Source of the DNA: Castanea sativa
Lineage: Eukaryota; Streptophyta; Magnoliopsida; Fagales; Fagaceae
Length of the DNA: 64,000 bases
Assembly (NCBI RefSeq): GCF_040712315.1
Contig: NC_134016.1
Span: 4,069,501-4,133,500 of the forward strand
Direction: 5' to 3'
The notes below the pieces were generated by a model that had not been told where the DNA came from, made no database searches, and saw only the letters and a program-made list of their open reading frames with translations. A program made the position numbers and the translations under genes. Shown one piece after another: positions 1 to 13,976 of the stretch (positions within the stretch are counted from its first letter, which is position 1; each line of letters starts with the position of its first letter).

Positions 1-60
1 ACTTGGCTAATTCACTAGGAGTAAACAATCTGTTTTTAAGGGGTCTAAACAAGCAAACAA
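1..60. repeat. Direct repeat, left copy
   Basis: These bases recur at 5450-5506 in the same orientation with a few substitutions, sharing 'ttcactagg', 'gtaaacaatctg' and 'ggggtctaaacaa'. The left copy is cut by the window edge, so its full length is unknown. The pair may mark a local duplication or the ends of an older element into which the intervening sequence was inserted. Confidence 0.6.
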
Positions 61-1189
61 CTATCTTATAAAAATATATATTTTCAAATAGCTAGTCCAT
101 TGGTACTTGCTTTAGTCTTTATCTAAATTTGTTTGATTTATATGATACTATAGTGACCTCATTTTATACCACTTACCATTCCCCAATGATGATATCACTA
201 GAAGGGTGTGTAGACATTTGATTTTGCATTCATAATTTAGTTTTGGAAGATGACTAAAATGACCATTTCAAATACCCAAAAATCATAGTTGCATTACATG
301 CATTAAATTATTCATTGCATATCATAAAAAAGACCTTCAGATTCTAACGGTCGTGACGGTATACCCAATTCCCAAATTGGACCGTCGGATTGAAAGATAT
401 CACAAGATCAAGTTTTCACAGTTTGCATGCATTATATGAGGTTGAAGTTGATCATGTGTTATTAATTGAAATTAATTTTGATTGGTTAAATAATTAAAAT
501 TAATTAAATAATTGTGTGAATAGTTTTTGGTTTTTATCAAAAATAAGCTTTGTTGCATATTAATAAAATGGACAATCAGATAACAAGGGAATTGTTAATT
601 ATTAGCTCTTTTTAAAATATTTATCTATCATATAATTATTGTTTTAAGGACCTAATTATCAAAATAAAAGGGATTTATTTTGGAATATGAGTTAAAAATA
701 TCTCCAGGTGCAATTCCCGACTCAAAAATCCCTAAAAAAGAGTCCAAATCAAACCAAAGTTGTAAATTGGGCTCGGCACTTGAGAGTGCCAATCGGCACA
801 GCTTCGAGACCCAGCCCAGAAATCGTCTGATCAAGCTAAAACACATCAATTTCGAATTTTTAAAGATAAGAATTTGACCCAATTCATATCTAATCCAAGC
901 ACTAATATTAGATTAGCCTTTTAAAAAAATGAATGTACTAGATTCTGATTTTCTGTATTATTGTTGTTATGTAGATTTCATTTTGAACTTGATTAATAAA
1001 ATTTATAAACAAGATCTTGACTCTATTTTGAAAGGAGGGAGAAAAATAAGAGAGCTTTCTTAATATTAATCTTGACCGCTAGGTAATTTCTTCATATTAT
1101 TGAAGATAGCCTTTTGTTTTATCATCATGCTAGTGTGTGTCATTCATGGTTTTGAAATTCACTATTAGAAGTAATATTATTAAACCTAG
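61..1189. other. AT-rich intergenic DNA
   Basis: No supported gene. The short open frames near 650-880 lie on opposite strands of the same bases, have no recognisable domain and sit in AT-rich DNA. They look like chance frames. Confidence 0.6.
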
Positions 1190-1372
1190 CCCGATCCGAT
1201 CTAGCTGGTCGAACCGTTGACCCAGTGATCCGGTGCATAGACTGAGTTGGGTTATCAATTAGATTAGAACAGTATATGACCCGGTCAAAACTGGTGTAAT
1301 CCAATGGGTTTTAAGCAACCCATATGGCCTAGCTGGGTTTTATTAACCCGGCCGGGTTTGTGAATTGAGTAA
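1190..1372. repeat. GC-richer dispersed repeat fragment
   Basis: A compositional island in AT-rich DNA with recurring 'gaccc', 'ccggt' and 'gggttt' words, including 'aacccggccgggttt' at its right end. It resembles the GC-rich interior of short plant transposon families. No termini or target duplication were found. Confidence 0.35.
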
Positions 1373-1887
1373 AATTACATTAATAGGTTCACTTTATTGA
1401 TTCTTTTATTATTTAAATGTGTGATAATATGGTAATTCAAACAAGAGTTTGAGATTTTCCTTTTTATTTATTTAATATACATAATTTTAAGATAAGTGAA
1501 AAAGATTTTATTTAGCAAAGACTTTGTTGCAATCTTATGACATTCATTTATTTTCCTTGTGAATTTTATAGAATTTCTAATGCTATTGCTTATTATAAAA
1601 CATTGATTTTGAATTATAATAGCGAATTTAATTTAGGCATATGCCTTTTTTTCTTTTTTAATTTACATATTGAGGTTATGATTTCTCAAACTTAATTTTA
1701 TATATATTTAATAACTATGATTAGAAGTCATGCCCAATTATATTATAAAAAAATAATAAATAAATAAATGAGTATTTTAGAATTATTTTTGTATTCATTT
1801 ATTAGACATTACGCTCTTAAGATAGCCAAAAGGAGTCATGCAGTGCTAGAAATAAAACGAAAAGGGCATAAAACAAAAAACGGGTAT

Positions 1888-2005
1888 TTTATATATATAG
1901 AGGTTCAAGTTACACTTATTGTAATTCCACATTTTTTAAACCATTGAATTTAAGTAGATCGAACGGTAAAAAATAAAAAATACTCATTAATGCTGATATT
2001 CTGAT
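1888..2005. repeat. Half copy of a foldback/MITE family
   Basis: It begins beside a short TA run and carries 'gttcaagttacac', followed by an 'aacggtaaaaaataaaa' segment and 'attaatgctgatattctgat'. The same order of words occurs at 5862-5980, 11790-11930 and, inverted, at 13005-13130. Only one arm is present here, so it looks like a truncated member. Confidence 0.55.
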
Positions 2006-2439
2006 AAAAAAGTCTACGTTTGTTTCTCTCCCTCTCCTCCATAATCACGTTTTTCTCTACTCTCTCTTACTCTTCCATCACTTTTCCCCAAATCAATTCC
2101 ATTGCCTTTCTCTTAATTCCAATCTCACCACCACGCTCCTTGCCTTAACATGAACACCCCAGATCTTGACTCATGATCATGAAGATTGTTTCTTCAACTA
2201 GGAGCCACTACAAACAAGTATTAGTTGCTTAGTGTATCAATATAGCTACTGCATGTGTGGTTAGGGATATGCATGGTCAAATCTTCGTAAGTTTTTATTG
2301 ACTAATCTTGTCACAAACAATCTCGTCACAAAAGCTTCCTTATAATACAACTCAATTAAATTCAACTAAGCTTTAATCTCATCTGGTTGAATTTGCTACA
2401 TGAACTTCTTTGTTTCCATTTAGCTCTTTTAAAGGTTAT

Positions 2440-3165
2440 ATATGTTAGGTTCTAAATGTTTAGGATTAGAAGTTTAGATTTTTATTTTGTGTATGTTGGC
2501 AAACCGAGAACAAAAATATTTCTAGATTAGGTGTTAGACATTGCTCAAGATTGTAGAAATCAAAATTCAAGAACATTCAAGCTGTAGAAAGAAAAGTTCA
2601 AGTTCTATGAAGCTCGACCGATCGAAAATTAGACTCAGTCAATCGAAAATCGCAGAAAAGTTAATTCTGCAGATTTTAAATCAAGCCCAAGCCCACGAAA
2701 ACATTTAGGGTTTCAGCCCAACACTTTTAAGTATAAAAGGAAAACCCTAGCTACGTTTTGAAAACTCTTGGAAGACTTGTGAGTTACTCCTGTGAGATCT
2801 GTGAGGTTTCTGCAACCTTCTAACTCTACAAGTGTCTACAAGAATAAGATCTACACTTAAGTGCTAGTTGAATCAAGTTACTACTACAAGATTAACAATG
2901 ACTAGTGATCTAAACCTTTGAGTGAGATCTCAAAGTCATAAGCATGGAAGCTTGTGTTCAGCAAATACAAGAGAGAAGAATCTGTGGAGTTGGAGCTTCA
3001 TAATAGCGTAAAGTACAATATTATCTTAGTTTTGGTAGGCATTATCACATTTATTTTATGTTTATTCCTACACTTACATGTAAATATGAGAGTTTGCAAG
3101 TTTTCTCTAAAATATAGTCATTACATGCATTTTTCTCTTGTAGGAGGTTTAAACTAATGAGCTAA
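2440..3165 (+). mobile_element. LTR-like sequence with a TATA box (old LTR retrotransposon remnant)
   Basis: The stretch begins near 'tgttaggttctaaatg' and contains a good TATA box (tataaaa, 2732-2738), then a leader rich in short CT words. This is the organisation of a plant LTR with U3, TATA and R-U5. No second LTR, primer-binding site or coding remnant was found, so it may be a solo or truncated LTR. The assignment is inferred from composition and layout only. Confidence 0.35.
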
Positions 3166-4309
3166 GCATGAAGACATGAAGCCAAGAAAATCCAAGGGTG
3201 AAGATTAATTGAGAAGTGGCTTTTGAAGAATTTAGTGAGTCAAAGATATCTGGAAACATAAAAGGAAAGGGAAAATTTTGTTTAAGCCAAAGATGGAAAA
3301 AATCATGGCATGAAAATATTCTGACTAGTTTTGGTCTTTAGGCCATATCTTTTTACTCCGATATTGGATTGACATAATTCTTGCGGCCATGGAAAGAGGA
3401 CTTAAGGATCTAAAACTTTGTGATACAAACGCAGCTACGTTTTTGGCTTCTGGGAAACCTTATTTTTCATTAATTTTGAAAATTTTTTATTTTCTTTGAA
3501 AACTTAAGAATCTAAGCTAGGGTTATGGGTGAATCCCAATGTTGTAAGTTGTCCACTATTCAATCCAAGCACGTTTTTCACGTTTTAATTTTTGAAATCA
3601 ATTGTTATCTTTTTATAATTGTTTTATTAAGATTGATATTTACTTTCTAATTCTTTCATAAGTCTATTCTTGAATCTTCTTATTGTTAGATTAGGGTTTT
3701 ATAATCTCTTTAGTAAAACGTGGTAATGTTCTTAAGTTTTTTCTAGCAAAGTTATTATTTTCTAGACTAAATTGCTGGAACAATTGTTGAATATAATCAA
3801 CCAAAGAGAGTTTTATTACCAAAGCTTATTTCTAAATCTTCCAATCGGATCGTTTATGTGTTTACTTACCCGATTGTGTATTAAATTGGATTGATAGTGG
3901 ATGCTTAACAATATTGGTGGACAAAATCTAATGCCCTAGTGATTTTAAATATTGAATTTTACAAACTTTATTTTTCCTAAGTTTTAATCATATTTTTTTA
4001 CATATTATTGGTGCTTTTGACATATTCTTGTTTTCCTTTTCTTGGTGGAACAACAACCTTAGCTACACTACAATTTCCCATTACAAAATTCGACAACATC
4101 AGGGCTGCACGTGGTCGCGTTAGTAAATACTACAAGAGGTAACATTAGATTTAGGAGTTAGATCTTTTGTAAACTTCAATTCTTTCTAGTAGATTTGTTT
4201 ACCTTAAAGATAGTTAAGTCAAATCCTCCCCCGGTTTTAACCTTGAAACATTTTGTTTCATTGATTTTCATGCGTGATCATATCATTGTGTCTTTTACTT
4301 TCTGCTGTG
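3166..4309. other. Degenerate sequence, possibly LTR or leader remnant
   Basis: No gene supported. The part from about 3530 to 4110 ('gcttttgacatattcttg', 'cgacaacatcagggctgcac') recalls the leader region of gypsy elements, but no LTR pair or primer site can be defined. The rest is AT-rich without recognisable structure. Confidence 0.3.
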
Positions 4310-4318
4310 CATGATATA

Positions 4319-5394
4319 GGGCAAAACTTAGGTACAGTTCCTTAAGTATAGTACCTTAGGTTCCTTACTTAAAATTTTGACATCTGTCTAATTTAACAAC
4401 CTAAACAAACAACGTTAAAACTAATTTTTTTTTTCCTTCTTCCTTTTTTTTTCCTAAACTGCAATAGCAAGAGAAAATCAAACCAAAAAATGCAGAACCA
4501 AACATCTTTATATCTTTCTCTTTCTCCCTCTTCGTCTCTCTCTTCTCTGATACAGAACAAGCAAATGCATAAAACATCAAACTAGTAAAGAGCAACCCAT
4601 CACACTCACAACCCATGTCGTGACCCATTAACCCAACCACCAAAACCCATACCGTGACCCACCAACCACACCCACACTGTAAGCCACCAACCACACCCGC
4701 AACAATCACACCAACACATCACAGCAACCCATGGATCAACAACCCACCGACTCACATCCACAAAACCCACTGACCCATAGGCCACAATCCAATCAAACCA
4801 CACCCATGAAAACACAAACACAAACCTAGCACAAACTCGGTGGAAACCTAGCACAAACACAAACACAAACTCAGTACACAAACACAAATCCAGCACAAAC
4901 TCGACGGCAATGGGGCTTGGGTAACAAATCATCGATGGGACTTAGGGAGATGGGGTCTCGGTGGTAGGGGTGTCTAAGACTCTCTTAACCCACGGCCACC
5001 AAAACTGAAGGCCAATCAACCTGAGCACCACTGCAGTCGGCGAGCTGGCCGGTGAAGCAGAGAGGAGATGAGGGAGGTGCTAAAGAGAATCATAGATCAG
5101 AAAAGAAGAAAGAGCCATAGATCAGAAAAGAAGAAAGGAAGGAGATAAACATACATACACACACCGAGAGAGAGAGAGATATGAGATATTCTTTCTTTTC
5201 TTTTTTCTTTTTTCTTTTTTTGGGTTTTGGGTTTGGAAGAGAAGTAATTTGCAGTACAAAAAAGAAAAAAGAAAAAAAGAGAAGATGTCAAAATTTAACG
5301 CCATTTGTTTAGGTGGTCAAATTGGACAGATGTCAAAATTTTAAGTAGGGAACCTAGGGTACTATACCTAAAGAACTGTACCTAAGTTTTGCCC
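4319..5394. mobile_element. Non-autonomous Mutator-like element (MULE), 1076 bp
   Basis: The ends are inverted repeats of about 85 bp starting gggcaaaacttaggtacagt at the left, with the matching complement at the right. A perfect 9-bp target duplication, catgatata, lies at 4310-4318 and 5395-5403. Long inverted ends plus a 9-bp duplication are the hallmark of the Mutator superfamily. The interior has no transposase. It is pyrimidine-rich and reads as repetitive open frames on the - strand (4401-4932) that match no domain I know, possibly captured untranslated or low-complexity host DNA. The few mismatches between the ends suggest a moderately recent insertion. Confidence 0.9.
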
Positions 5395-5449
5395 CATGAT
5401 ATAATATACTATTGTTTAACCTAAATCTCATAATTAACCTTAAGTAACT

Positions 5450-5506
5450 ACTTAACTAATTCACTAGGTGTAAACAATCTGTTTTAAAGGGGTCTAAACA
5501 AACAAA
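5450..5506. repeat. Direct repeat, right copy
   Basis: Second copy of the sequence at 1-60, in the same orientation and about 5.4 kb away. It lies just right of the MULE, which may therefore have inserted into the segment between the two copies. Confidence 0.6.
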
Positions 5507-5624
5507 AAATATATATACTCATAGTGTTCATAATAGAAAGTAAAGTCATAATTAAGTTTTTTTCTTGAATTATTTCCGCATATTATCATGATGATTCTCA
5601 CATAACAAAAACGAAAGTCATACC

Positions 5625-6015
5625 ATCCTTTTTTTTGGGTTTAGAGATAGTATGGAATGACATAAATAAAAGATAATAAATTAGATCCTAATTAGAATAC
5701 TATTATCCTTTTTTTTTTTGGATTTAGAGATAGTATGGAATGTCATAAATAATGAATTATAAATTAGATCCTAATCAGAATATCAACATTAATAAGTGTC
5801 TTTTTTTTTTTACTGTTAGATTTACTTAAATCGAAGGTGTAACTTGAACTCATCTTTATATAAGATGAATTCAAGTTACACCTAGTCTAACTCTTTAAAT
5901 TTACACATTTTCTAAACCATTGAATACATATAGATTCAATGGTAAAAAAAAGACCCTTATTAATGCTAATATTCTGATTGATCTCATTTACTATTTCTTA
6001 TTAATGACATTCCAT
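5625..6015. repeat. Foldback repeat with internal tandem repeat
   Basis: The left part has two tandem copies of an approximately 80-bp unit ('tttagagatagtatggaatg', about 5635-5705 and 5712-5785). The sequence then folds back: the arm containing 'aaggtgtaacttgaactc' near 5840 is mirrored by 'gaattcaagttacacct' near 5870, and the mirror continues out to 'attaatgacattccat' near 6015. This is a MITE-like inverted repeat of the same family as 1888-2005 and 11787-13134. The long direct repeat beside the LINE overlaps its outer end. Confidence 0.6.
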
Positions 6016-6017
6016 GC

Positions 6018-6060
<43 letters not shown>

Positions 6061-6096
6061 GGCCATTAATTGAATCTAACGTACGAATCATATTCT
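6001..6096. repeat. Left long direct repeat flanking the LINE (target duplication), with (CT)n
   Basis: The segment reads ttaatgacattccatgcg, then about 42 bases of CT repeat, then catggccattaattgaatc and on to catattct. The same string, with only a short CT run, occurs at 11648-11713 on the far side of the LINE. The extra length here is (CT)n expansion. It abuts the poly(T) that marks the LINE's 3' tail. Confidence 0.85.
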
Positions 6097-9000
6097 TTTT
6101 TCTTTTCTTTTTTTCAGAATGAATATTGCTAACTTTTATTAAGGAATTCCGGCCAAATCAACTTGATATGAATCAAAAACATCCGATGGAATATCTTCCA
6201 TCCATATTACACAATTTGGGATAGTAACAGCTAACTTCGCCAAATCATGCGCTACTTGGTTGCCCTCTCTCTTTGTATGAGAGTAAGACAATAAAGAAAA
6301 AGTTGAAGTAAACTTGTAGGCATCCTGTATCAATAGACCAAAAGGAGCAAGTCCAACGTCCTTGGATGTCAATGCCTTAATCACCAACAACGAGTCTCCC
6401 TCAAGAACAGCTTCCGAGATGCCCACCTCCCTAGCAAACTCAAGAGCCCTTATGGCTGCCATGGCTTCAATTTCAGTTGGCTGGAGAAGCTGGGGAATTT
6501 TTTCTGACATTGCAGCAATCACTAATCCCTCTCTGTTTCTAACGATGACTCCCACTCTTGAACAGTTGTCTTCGGCAAAAATAGCTCCATCAAAATTAAT
6601 TTTGAAGGTATTCAATGGGGGTGGCTTCCAACGCATTCTTCTATGTGGTCGACTAGGTGGAGGTGGCGGTATGATGGCTTGAAATTTAGAATATCTCTCA
6701 GTTGCTAATTGAAAAAGGTGGTTTAAGGAGCAACATAGCTGTTGGGAACGCACCTGATTCCTTTGTGTCCAAATGGTCCACATCGTGAAGGCAAAAAGAG
6801 CTGGCTTTCTTTGATGCTCAAAAACCCAAGCCATCAATTCATTGAAGCTGGAAACTTAGGCCTGATCACAAAAATTCCATATTATATCCTTATCTTATAC
6901 ACAATCCAAATTTCTACAACTCTAAACCGCATGAACAATATCTTCCACTTCACACCTACACCGGTCACAAGTCTGATCATTAATGATTGTTCTTGGCAAA
7001 AGATTGCTCTTGGATGGAAGAGAGTTTCGGCAAGCTCTCCAAACTAGATTCTTCACTTTATTCGGACACTTCAATGCCCAGATTTTCTTCCATAATCCTT
7101 GCTCATGAGCAGGTCGAGCCTCCATTTGAGAACCATCCTCTGCTTCCGTCAAAAATCTGTATCCCAACTTGCAACTATACTTCCCATCCTGTGCTAGTGG
7201 CCAATACAGCAAGTCCTCAGTAACAACTCGGGCCAATGGAATTTTCTTAATTTCTTCTGCTTCTTGTGATGCAAAAATTCCATCTACCATGTCAGCGTTC
7301 CATGTGCATGTTCCTTCATCTATCAAACAATCCACTGTTGCTTCCTCCATAGATTCCACTATTGGAGATGCTACCTTTGTTGGATGTTTTCGTGGCAGCC
7401 AATAATGTTGCCATATTTTGATTGATTTCCCATTGCCTACCCTCCAACAAGCTCCCTCTAAAACAACATCACGACCTTTCAAAATACTTTTCCAGGCATA
7501 CGATCCTGAAGATGATTCTTTCGCATCTATGAGAGAACCATTAGGAAAAAACTTCGCCTTGAACACTTTATAAAAGAGAGAGTCCTTATTATGGATAAGG
7601 CGCCACACTTGCTTGGCTAAAAGGGCATCATTAAAGTGAGCCAAATCATGGAAGCCCAATCCTCCTACCATCTTAGATTTTGTTAATTCACTCCATGGGA
7701 GCCAGTGAATTTTTCTTCGATCTCCCCTTTGGCTCCACCAATATCTTCTTATCATAGCCTCTATATCTTCACAAAGCCCAATAGGAAGTTTAAAGCAACC
7801 CATGGCATAGGTAGGAATAGCTTGGATTACAGATTTAATGAGTACCTCTCTATCGGCTTGTGATAACAACTTGCTCTCCCATCCTTGAAGCTTCCTCCAA
7901 ACCCTCTCTTTTATATAATCAAAGCTCGCCTTTTTCCCCCTACCCACAAAAGACGGCAGCCCCAAATACTTCTCATAGGATTTAACTTCTTGAAGTTGGA
8001 AGAGATTCTTAATATTTGCTTTTGCTTCTTCCGATGTAGACTTGCTAAAAAAGATTGCAGTTTTGTCTTTGTTGATCTTTTGCCTCGACAGAGACTCATA
8101 TTCAGCTAGCAACTTCAAAATATTATTACAATCCTCATAGGTTGCCCTACAAAAAAGGAAGCTATCGTCTGCAAAAAACAAATGGGTTAGTTTCGAGCCC
8201 CTCTTACATAAGGAAAAACCTTTAAGATCACCAATTCTCGCTGAGTGTTTTTAGTAAGAGCATGTAGACCTTCAGTGCAAAGGAGGAAAAGGAAAGGAGA
8301 GAGGGGGTCCCCTTTCCTTATACCTCGTTTGGGATGAATCATTCCCATAGGTTCACCATTCACCATAATAGAATATGTCACCGTTTTAACACAACTCATA
8401 ACAAGAGCAATCCAACTAGGACAAAAACCCATTCTCTCCAAAAGTTTTTCCAAATAAACTCATTCAACCCTATCATAGGTCTTACTCATATCTAGTTTTA
8501 AGGCCATAAATCCATGTCTACCCGAGCTATGGTTCTTCATATGATGGAGAGTTTCAAAGGCAACCATAATATTATCTGAGATGAGGTGATCTTTTGCAAA
8601 AGCATATCGGTGTTTAGTAATTAGGGAAGGGAGAAATTTCTTTAGTCTATTAGCTAGGACTTTAGAATAAATTTTGTAAAGAACATTACATAGACTAATA
8701 GGCCGAAACTTAGTCACTAATTTAGGATTATCAACTTTAGGCACAAGAGTAATGAGAGTATGGTTTATAGGGTTAGGTAAGGTACCTGTGTTTAACCAAG
8801 AGAGGACTGCAGTGGTTATATCATACTTCATAACCTCCCAAAAGTGTTGATAGAATAGTGGAGGCATTCCATCGGGACCTGGAGCCTTTAAAGGTGCCAT
8901 CTGATTTAAAGCTTCCAACACTTCCAATTCTGAAAAGTTTCTCACCAAATCGGCATTCATCTCCTCAGTTACTGAACATGGGATTTTCTCAAGACCCTCA

Positions 9001-11647
9001 GAAGAAAAACTCGGATTTGAAGAGGAGAAAAGCTCTTCGTAGTAGTTTATCAACTCCAACCCCATTCCTCATGCTCAGTTAACCACTCACCTCTAGAATT
9101 TTTTTATCCCCCTATTCAAATTCTACCTGAACCTCTTAGTTGCTTTGCTATGGAAAAAGGCTGTATTGCTATTTGGTTTGCTAAGCCACAAGGCCCGAGA
9201 CCTTTGACACCACATTCTAGCTTCTCTATCAAGAAGAATATTTATTTCAGCCTTGAGACCCCTAACCCGAGAGTTGTTCCCACTGAGTATTGCTTCATTT
9301 TCGGCCACCACAAGCATTTTCTTTTTCTCTGCTAATTCCCTTCTCACATGACCGAAATTATGCTAACTCCACCAAGTCAATTCCTGTTCACATTGAGCCA
9401 CCTTTTTCAAGATAGCTAGGCTAGGGTGCAATTCACAAGTATTACTCTAAACTGCTTCTATAGTTTCGCCACAAAAGGGCTCTGACAACCACATTTCCTC
9501 AAACCTGAAGCATTTCTTTCTACTGGGTTCTTCCATCCCCAATAAATTTACCCAAAGGGCAGAGTGATCCGATGACATAGATTGAAGATGATGGACTCTA
9601 GTTCCCGAAAATTTATGAAACCAAGAATTAGTAGCCAAGCAACGATCCAATCTTATTCTAACCGAGTGACCTTCATCAAAATGTCTTGCCCATGTGAATT
9701 TAGAGCCTATAAATCCAAGATCCACGAAACCACACTCATCGATCACATCTCCAAATAATTGCATTTGATTATGGTTTCTCCTTGACCCACCCAACTTCTC
9801 ATCATGCCGAATAATTTCATTAAAATCCCCAGCACAAAGCCAAGGAGTGTCCCACCTTGAATTCAAAGTTCTTAACTTGTTCCATGCTTCAATTCTCCTT
9901 GAGGTCTCGAGTTCCCCATAAAAACCAGTAAATTGCCACTCATTCTCAGAATTCCCATTGATAATAGTATTGTTATAATACTTGTGGGAATCTACAATAG
10001 TAAGGTTCACAGTGTTCTTCCAAAATAACACTAAACCACCACCTCTATTAACCCTTGACACCACCCACTTCTGATCAAAATTAATTTTACTCACAGTACG
10101 GTCTAGCCTTGTTTCATTTGCCCATGTTTCGGCTATAAACACGACAGAGGGATTTTTAGCCCGTATCAAATTAACAAGCTCATTCTCTGTACACAGATTC
10201 TCAAGCCTACGATAGTTCCATACTAACAGACTCATTGCTTCTGGCAGGGCTGGAACCTAGCCTCCGCCAATATCTTCTTCTTAGTTGTACCTACCTAAGA
10301 AACCTTCATTTTCTTAGGTAACTCAAGCAAGCTTTATGCTTCCCCAGCCACACATTTCTCCCCTACTGCTTCGGTCATGACTGTGCCTATCCTAATCTCA
10401 CTTCTAGTAATTCTTCTCCACGAACCTTCAGCATGCGCGGGTCTGTTTTGGATAATAGAAATCACAGGTGGAGATTCACATGATAAGGAAGAGTTAAGTG
10501 GTGCACGTGCTTGTGGGAGCTGCTCATTAGAATCCTTAATAGAATGTGACTCTATAAACTTTTCCTTATCTAAACATAATTTGTTTTCAGCAATATTCGA
10601 AGCCGCCAAGTCAAACTTCCGAATTTCCTTATCAATATCATCTATTATCTCCTCAAAATCACTAGCTAGCTTATTTCTCTCCACTGAATCTGTTATTTTT
10701 GAATTTTCAAATTCCGTAACACTATCTGACTCTTGTGGCATCATATTCTCCATATTTCTCTCTTGAAAATCCGAAGCAATATCTGCACTAGGGAGATTAC
10801 TAACACTTTCCTTATCGGGCTGAACAACCTCCGTTGAAGCTTTACCTGAACAGACCACCACCACAGAAGGCTTCTGAGCCGATTTGTTTGTCGCCGGTGC
10901 ACTTGAATTCCTACTAGCAAAAAAACCAAGGACTTTGACCATATTTCTCCTTACCAATACAAATGGCGCTGCCTTGATCCAAGATCCGAATTGCTGTGAC
11001 TCAGTTTTCAGGCTACCTTCGCTTTCAATCTAGAGGGCACAATCACTATCATTGTGTGTTAAACAGCCACACCAATAGCACAGGTTGGGGAGTTGTTCAT
11101 ATTTGAAAGACACCCACAATTCTTTGCCGTTATCCAGTGAAATTACCCTCCCCCTGCACAATGGCTGAGTGATATCCACTGACACTCTTAACTCTCATAA
11201 AATTTTCCCCTTCTGATTCAGAATCATCAGTCGAGACATCAACCCTCCCTGCAGCCTCACATATTTGTTCAGCCACTTTACGTCTCCTAAATCTCACCGG
11301 AAGGTCGTGCACTTGCACCCAGAAACAGGCTCTATTAAACTCCATATCCCCCACATCTGTATCTCTATCATAGCATTGTAATACTATGAGGTGCTTATCA
11401 AAACTCCAAGGCTCGGCATCAATCACTTTCTCCATCTCTTCCTTATTATCAAACGTGAACAAAACCACATGGTCTCCCTCCTTTTTTATTTTAAAACCAT
11501 TCACTGATCTCCATAAAGGTGTGAACGTTTTGGCTATAGCATCTATGTTGAGAGCACGCTTTGTCAAGAATTTTGCAGCTAATATGTACTCTGTTGCTGC
11601 CTGTTCTTCCAAAATCCGAAGGTTTGACCCTTCGCACTCCGATAGGG
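6097..11647 (-). mobile_element. L1-type LINE with RNase H, nearly full length, inactive
   Basis: Read on the - strand, the element runs from ORF1 (DUF4283-like domain and zinc knuckle) to ORF2 (endonuclease, reverse transcriptase, zf-RVT region, RNase H). A very short 3' end follows, with AATAAA overlapping the region just after the stop, then an A-rich tail seen as poly(T) at 6097-6115. Direct repeats of 66 and 96 bp flank it. This order is typical of plant L1-clade LINEs that carry a C-terminal RNase H. Both ORFs hold stops and frameshifts, so this copy cannot move itself. The 5' end stops right at the start of ORF1, so a 5' untranslated region is missing. Confidence 0.93.
6139..10235 (-). 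pseudogene. LINE ORF2: endonuclease, reverse transcriptase, RNase H (broken)
   Basis: The reading frame starts at 10235 (MSLLVWN) and would give about 1365 residues, the usual length for plant LINE ORF2. The order is: an APE-like endonuclease with AETW, GDFNEI and SDH catalytic motifs (10235-9500), reverse transcriptase with 'KAPGPDGMPP', 'FRPISLCN' and FFADDS (about 9000-8150), a zf-RVT-like region (about 7100-6900), and RNase H with NFDGA, 'EIEAMAAIRAL' and GDSLLV (about 6640-6160). Breaks: stops where Trp is expected at 9447, about 9358, about 8457 and 6922, further stops near 6860-6900, an out-of-frame patch near 9070-9120, and a frameshift near 8200 just before the FADD box. In the endonuclease start motif WNCRGLG, two or three residues are changed (WNYRRLE). 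The frame is recognisable throughout but not functional. Confidence 0.92.
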
Positions 11648-11700
11648 TTAATGACATTCCATGCATCTCTCTCTCATGGCCATTTATTGAATCTAACATA
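10334..11700 (-). pseudogene. LINE ORF1: DUF4283-like RNA-binding protein with zinc knuckle (broken)
   Basis: The N-terminal part (11660-11130) has the DUF4283 signature: 'LTKRALNIDAIAKTFTPLWR', 'DKHLIVLQCYDRDTD', 'FWVQVHDLPV'. A frameshift near 11140 is followed in the next frame by a zinc knuckle, CX2CX4HX4C (CYWCGCLTHNDSDC, near 11050), then a stop where a Trp codon is expected near 11030. The C-terminal part (10957-10334) is acidic, Ser-rich and low in conservation, ending in a basic 'RRITRSEIRIG' stretch. In plant LINEs this protein binds the element RNA. The only upstream ATGs that fit the frame lie in the flanking direct repeat rather than in the element. The upper boundary is therefore approximate. 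Confidence 0.88.
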
Positions 11701-11713
11701 CAAATCATATTCT
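11648..11713. repeat. Right long direct repeat flanking the LINE
   Basis: A 66-bp copy of the 6001-6096 sequence with about five substitutions and a much shorter CT run. It marks the 5' junction of the LINE. The ATG used by the ORF1 frame is the complement of the 'cat' in 'gacatt' at 11652-11657, inside this repeat. Confidence 0.85.
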
Positions 11714-11734
11714 AATATGACTAGAACAACTAAA

Positions 11735-11739
<5 letters not shown>

Positions 11740-11786
<47 letters not shown>
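11740..11786. repeat. (TA)n and (GA)n microsatellite
   Basis: About 13 TA units (11740-11765) followed by about 11 AG units. It adjoins the left end of the inverted-repeat element at 11787. Confidence 0.9.

Positions 11787-13976
<2,190 letters not shown>

Noticed and set aside
4401..4932. Cys/Trp/Val-rich - strand frames inside the first MULE
   Set aside because: Overlapping frames from repetitive, biased DNA with no domain. Kept only as a note on the MULE interior.
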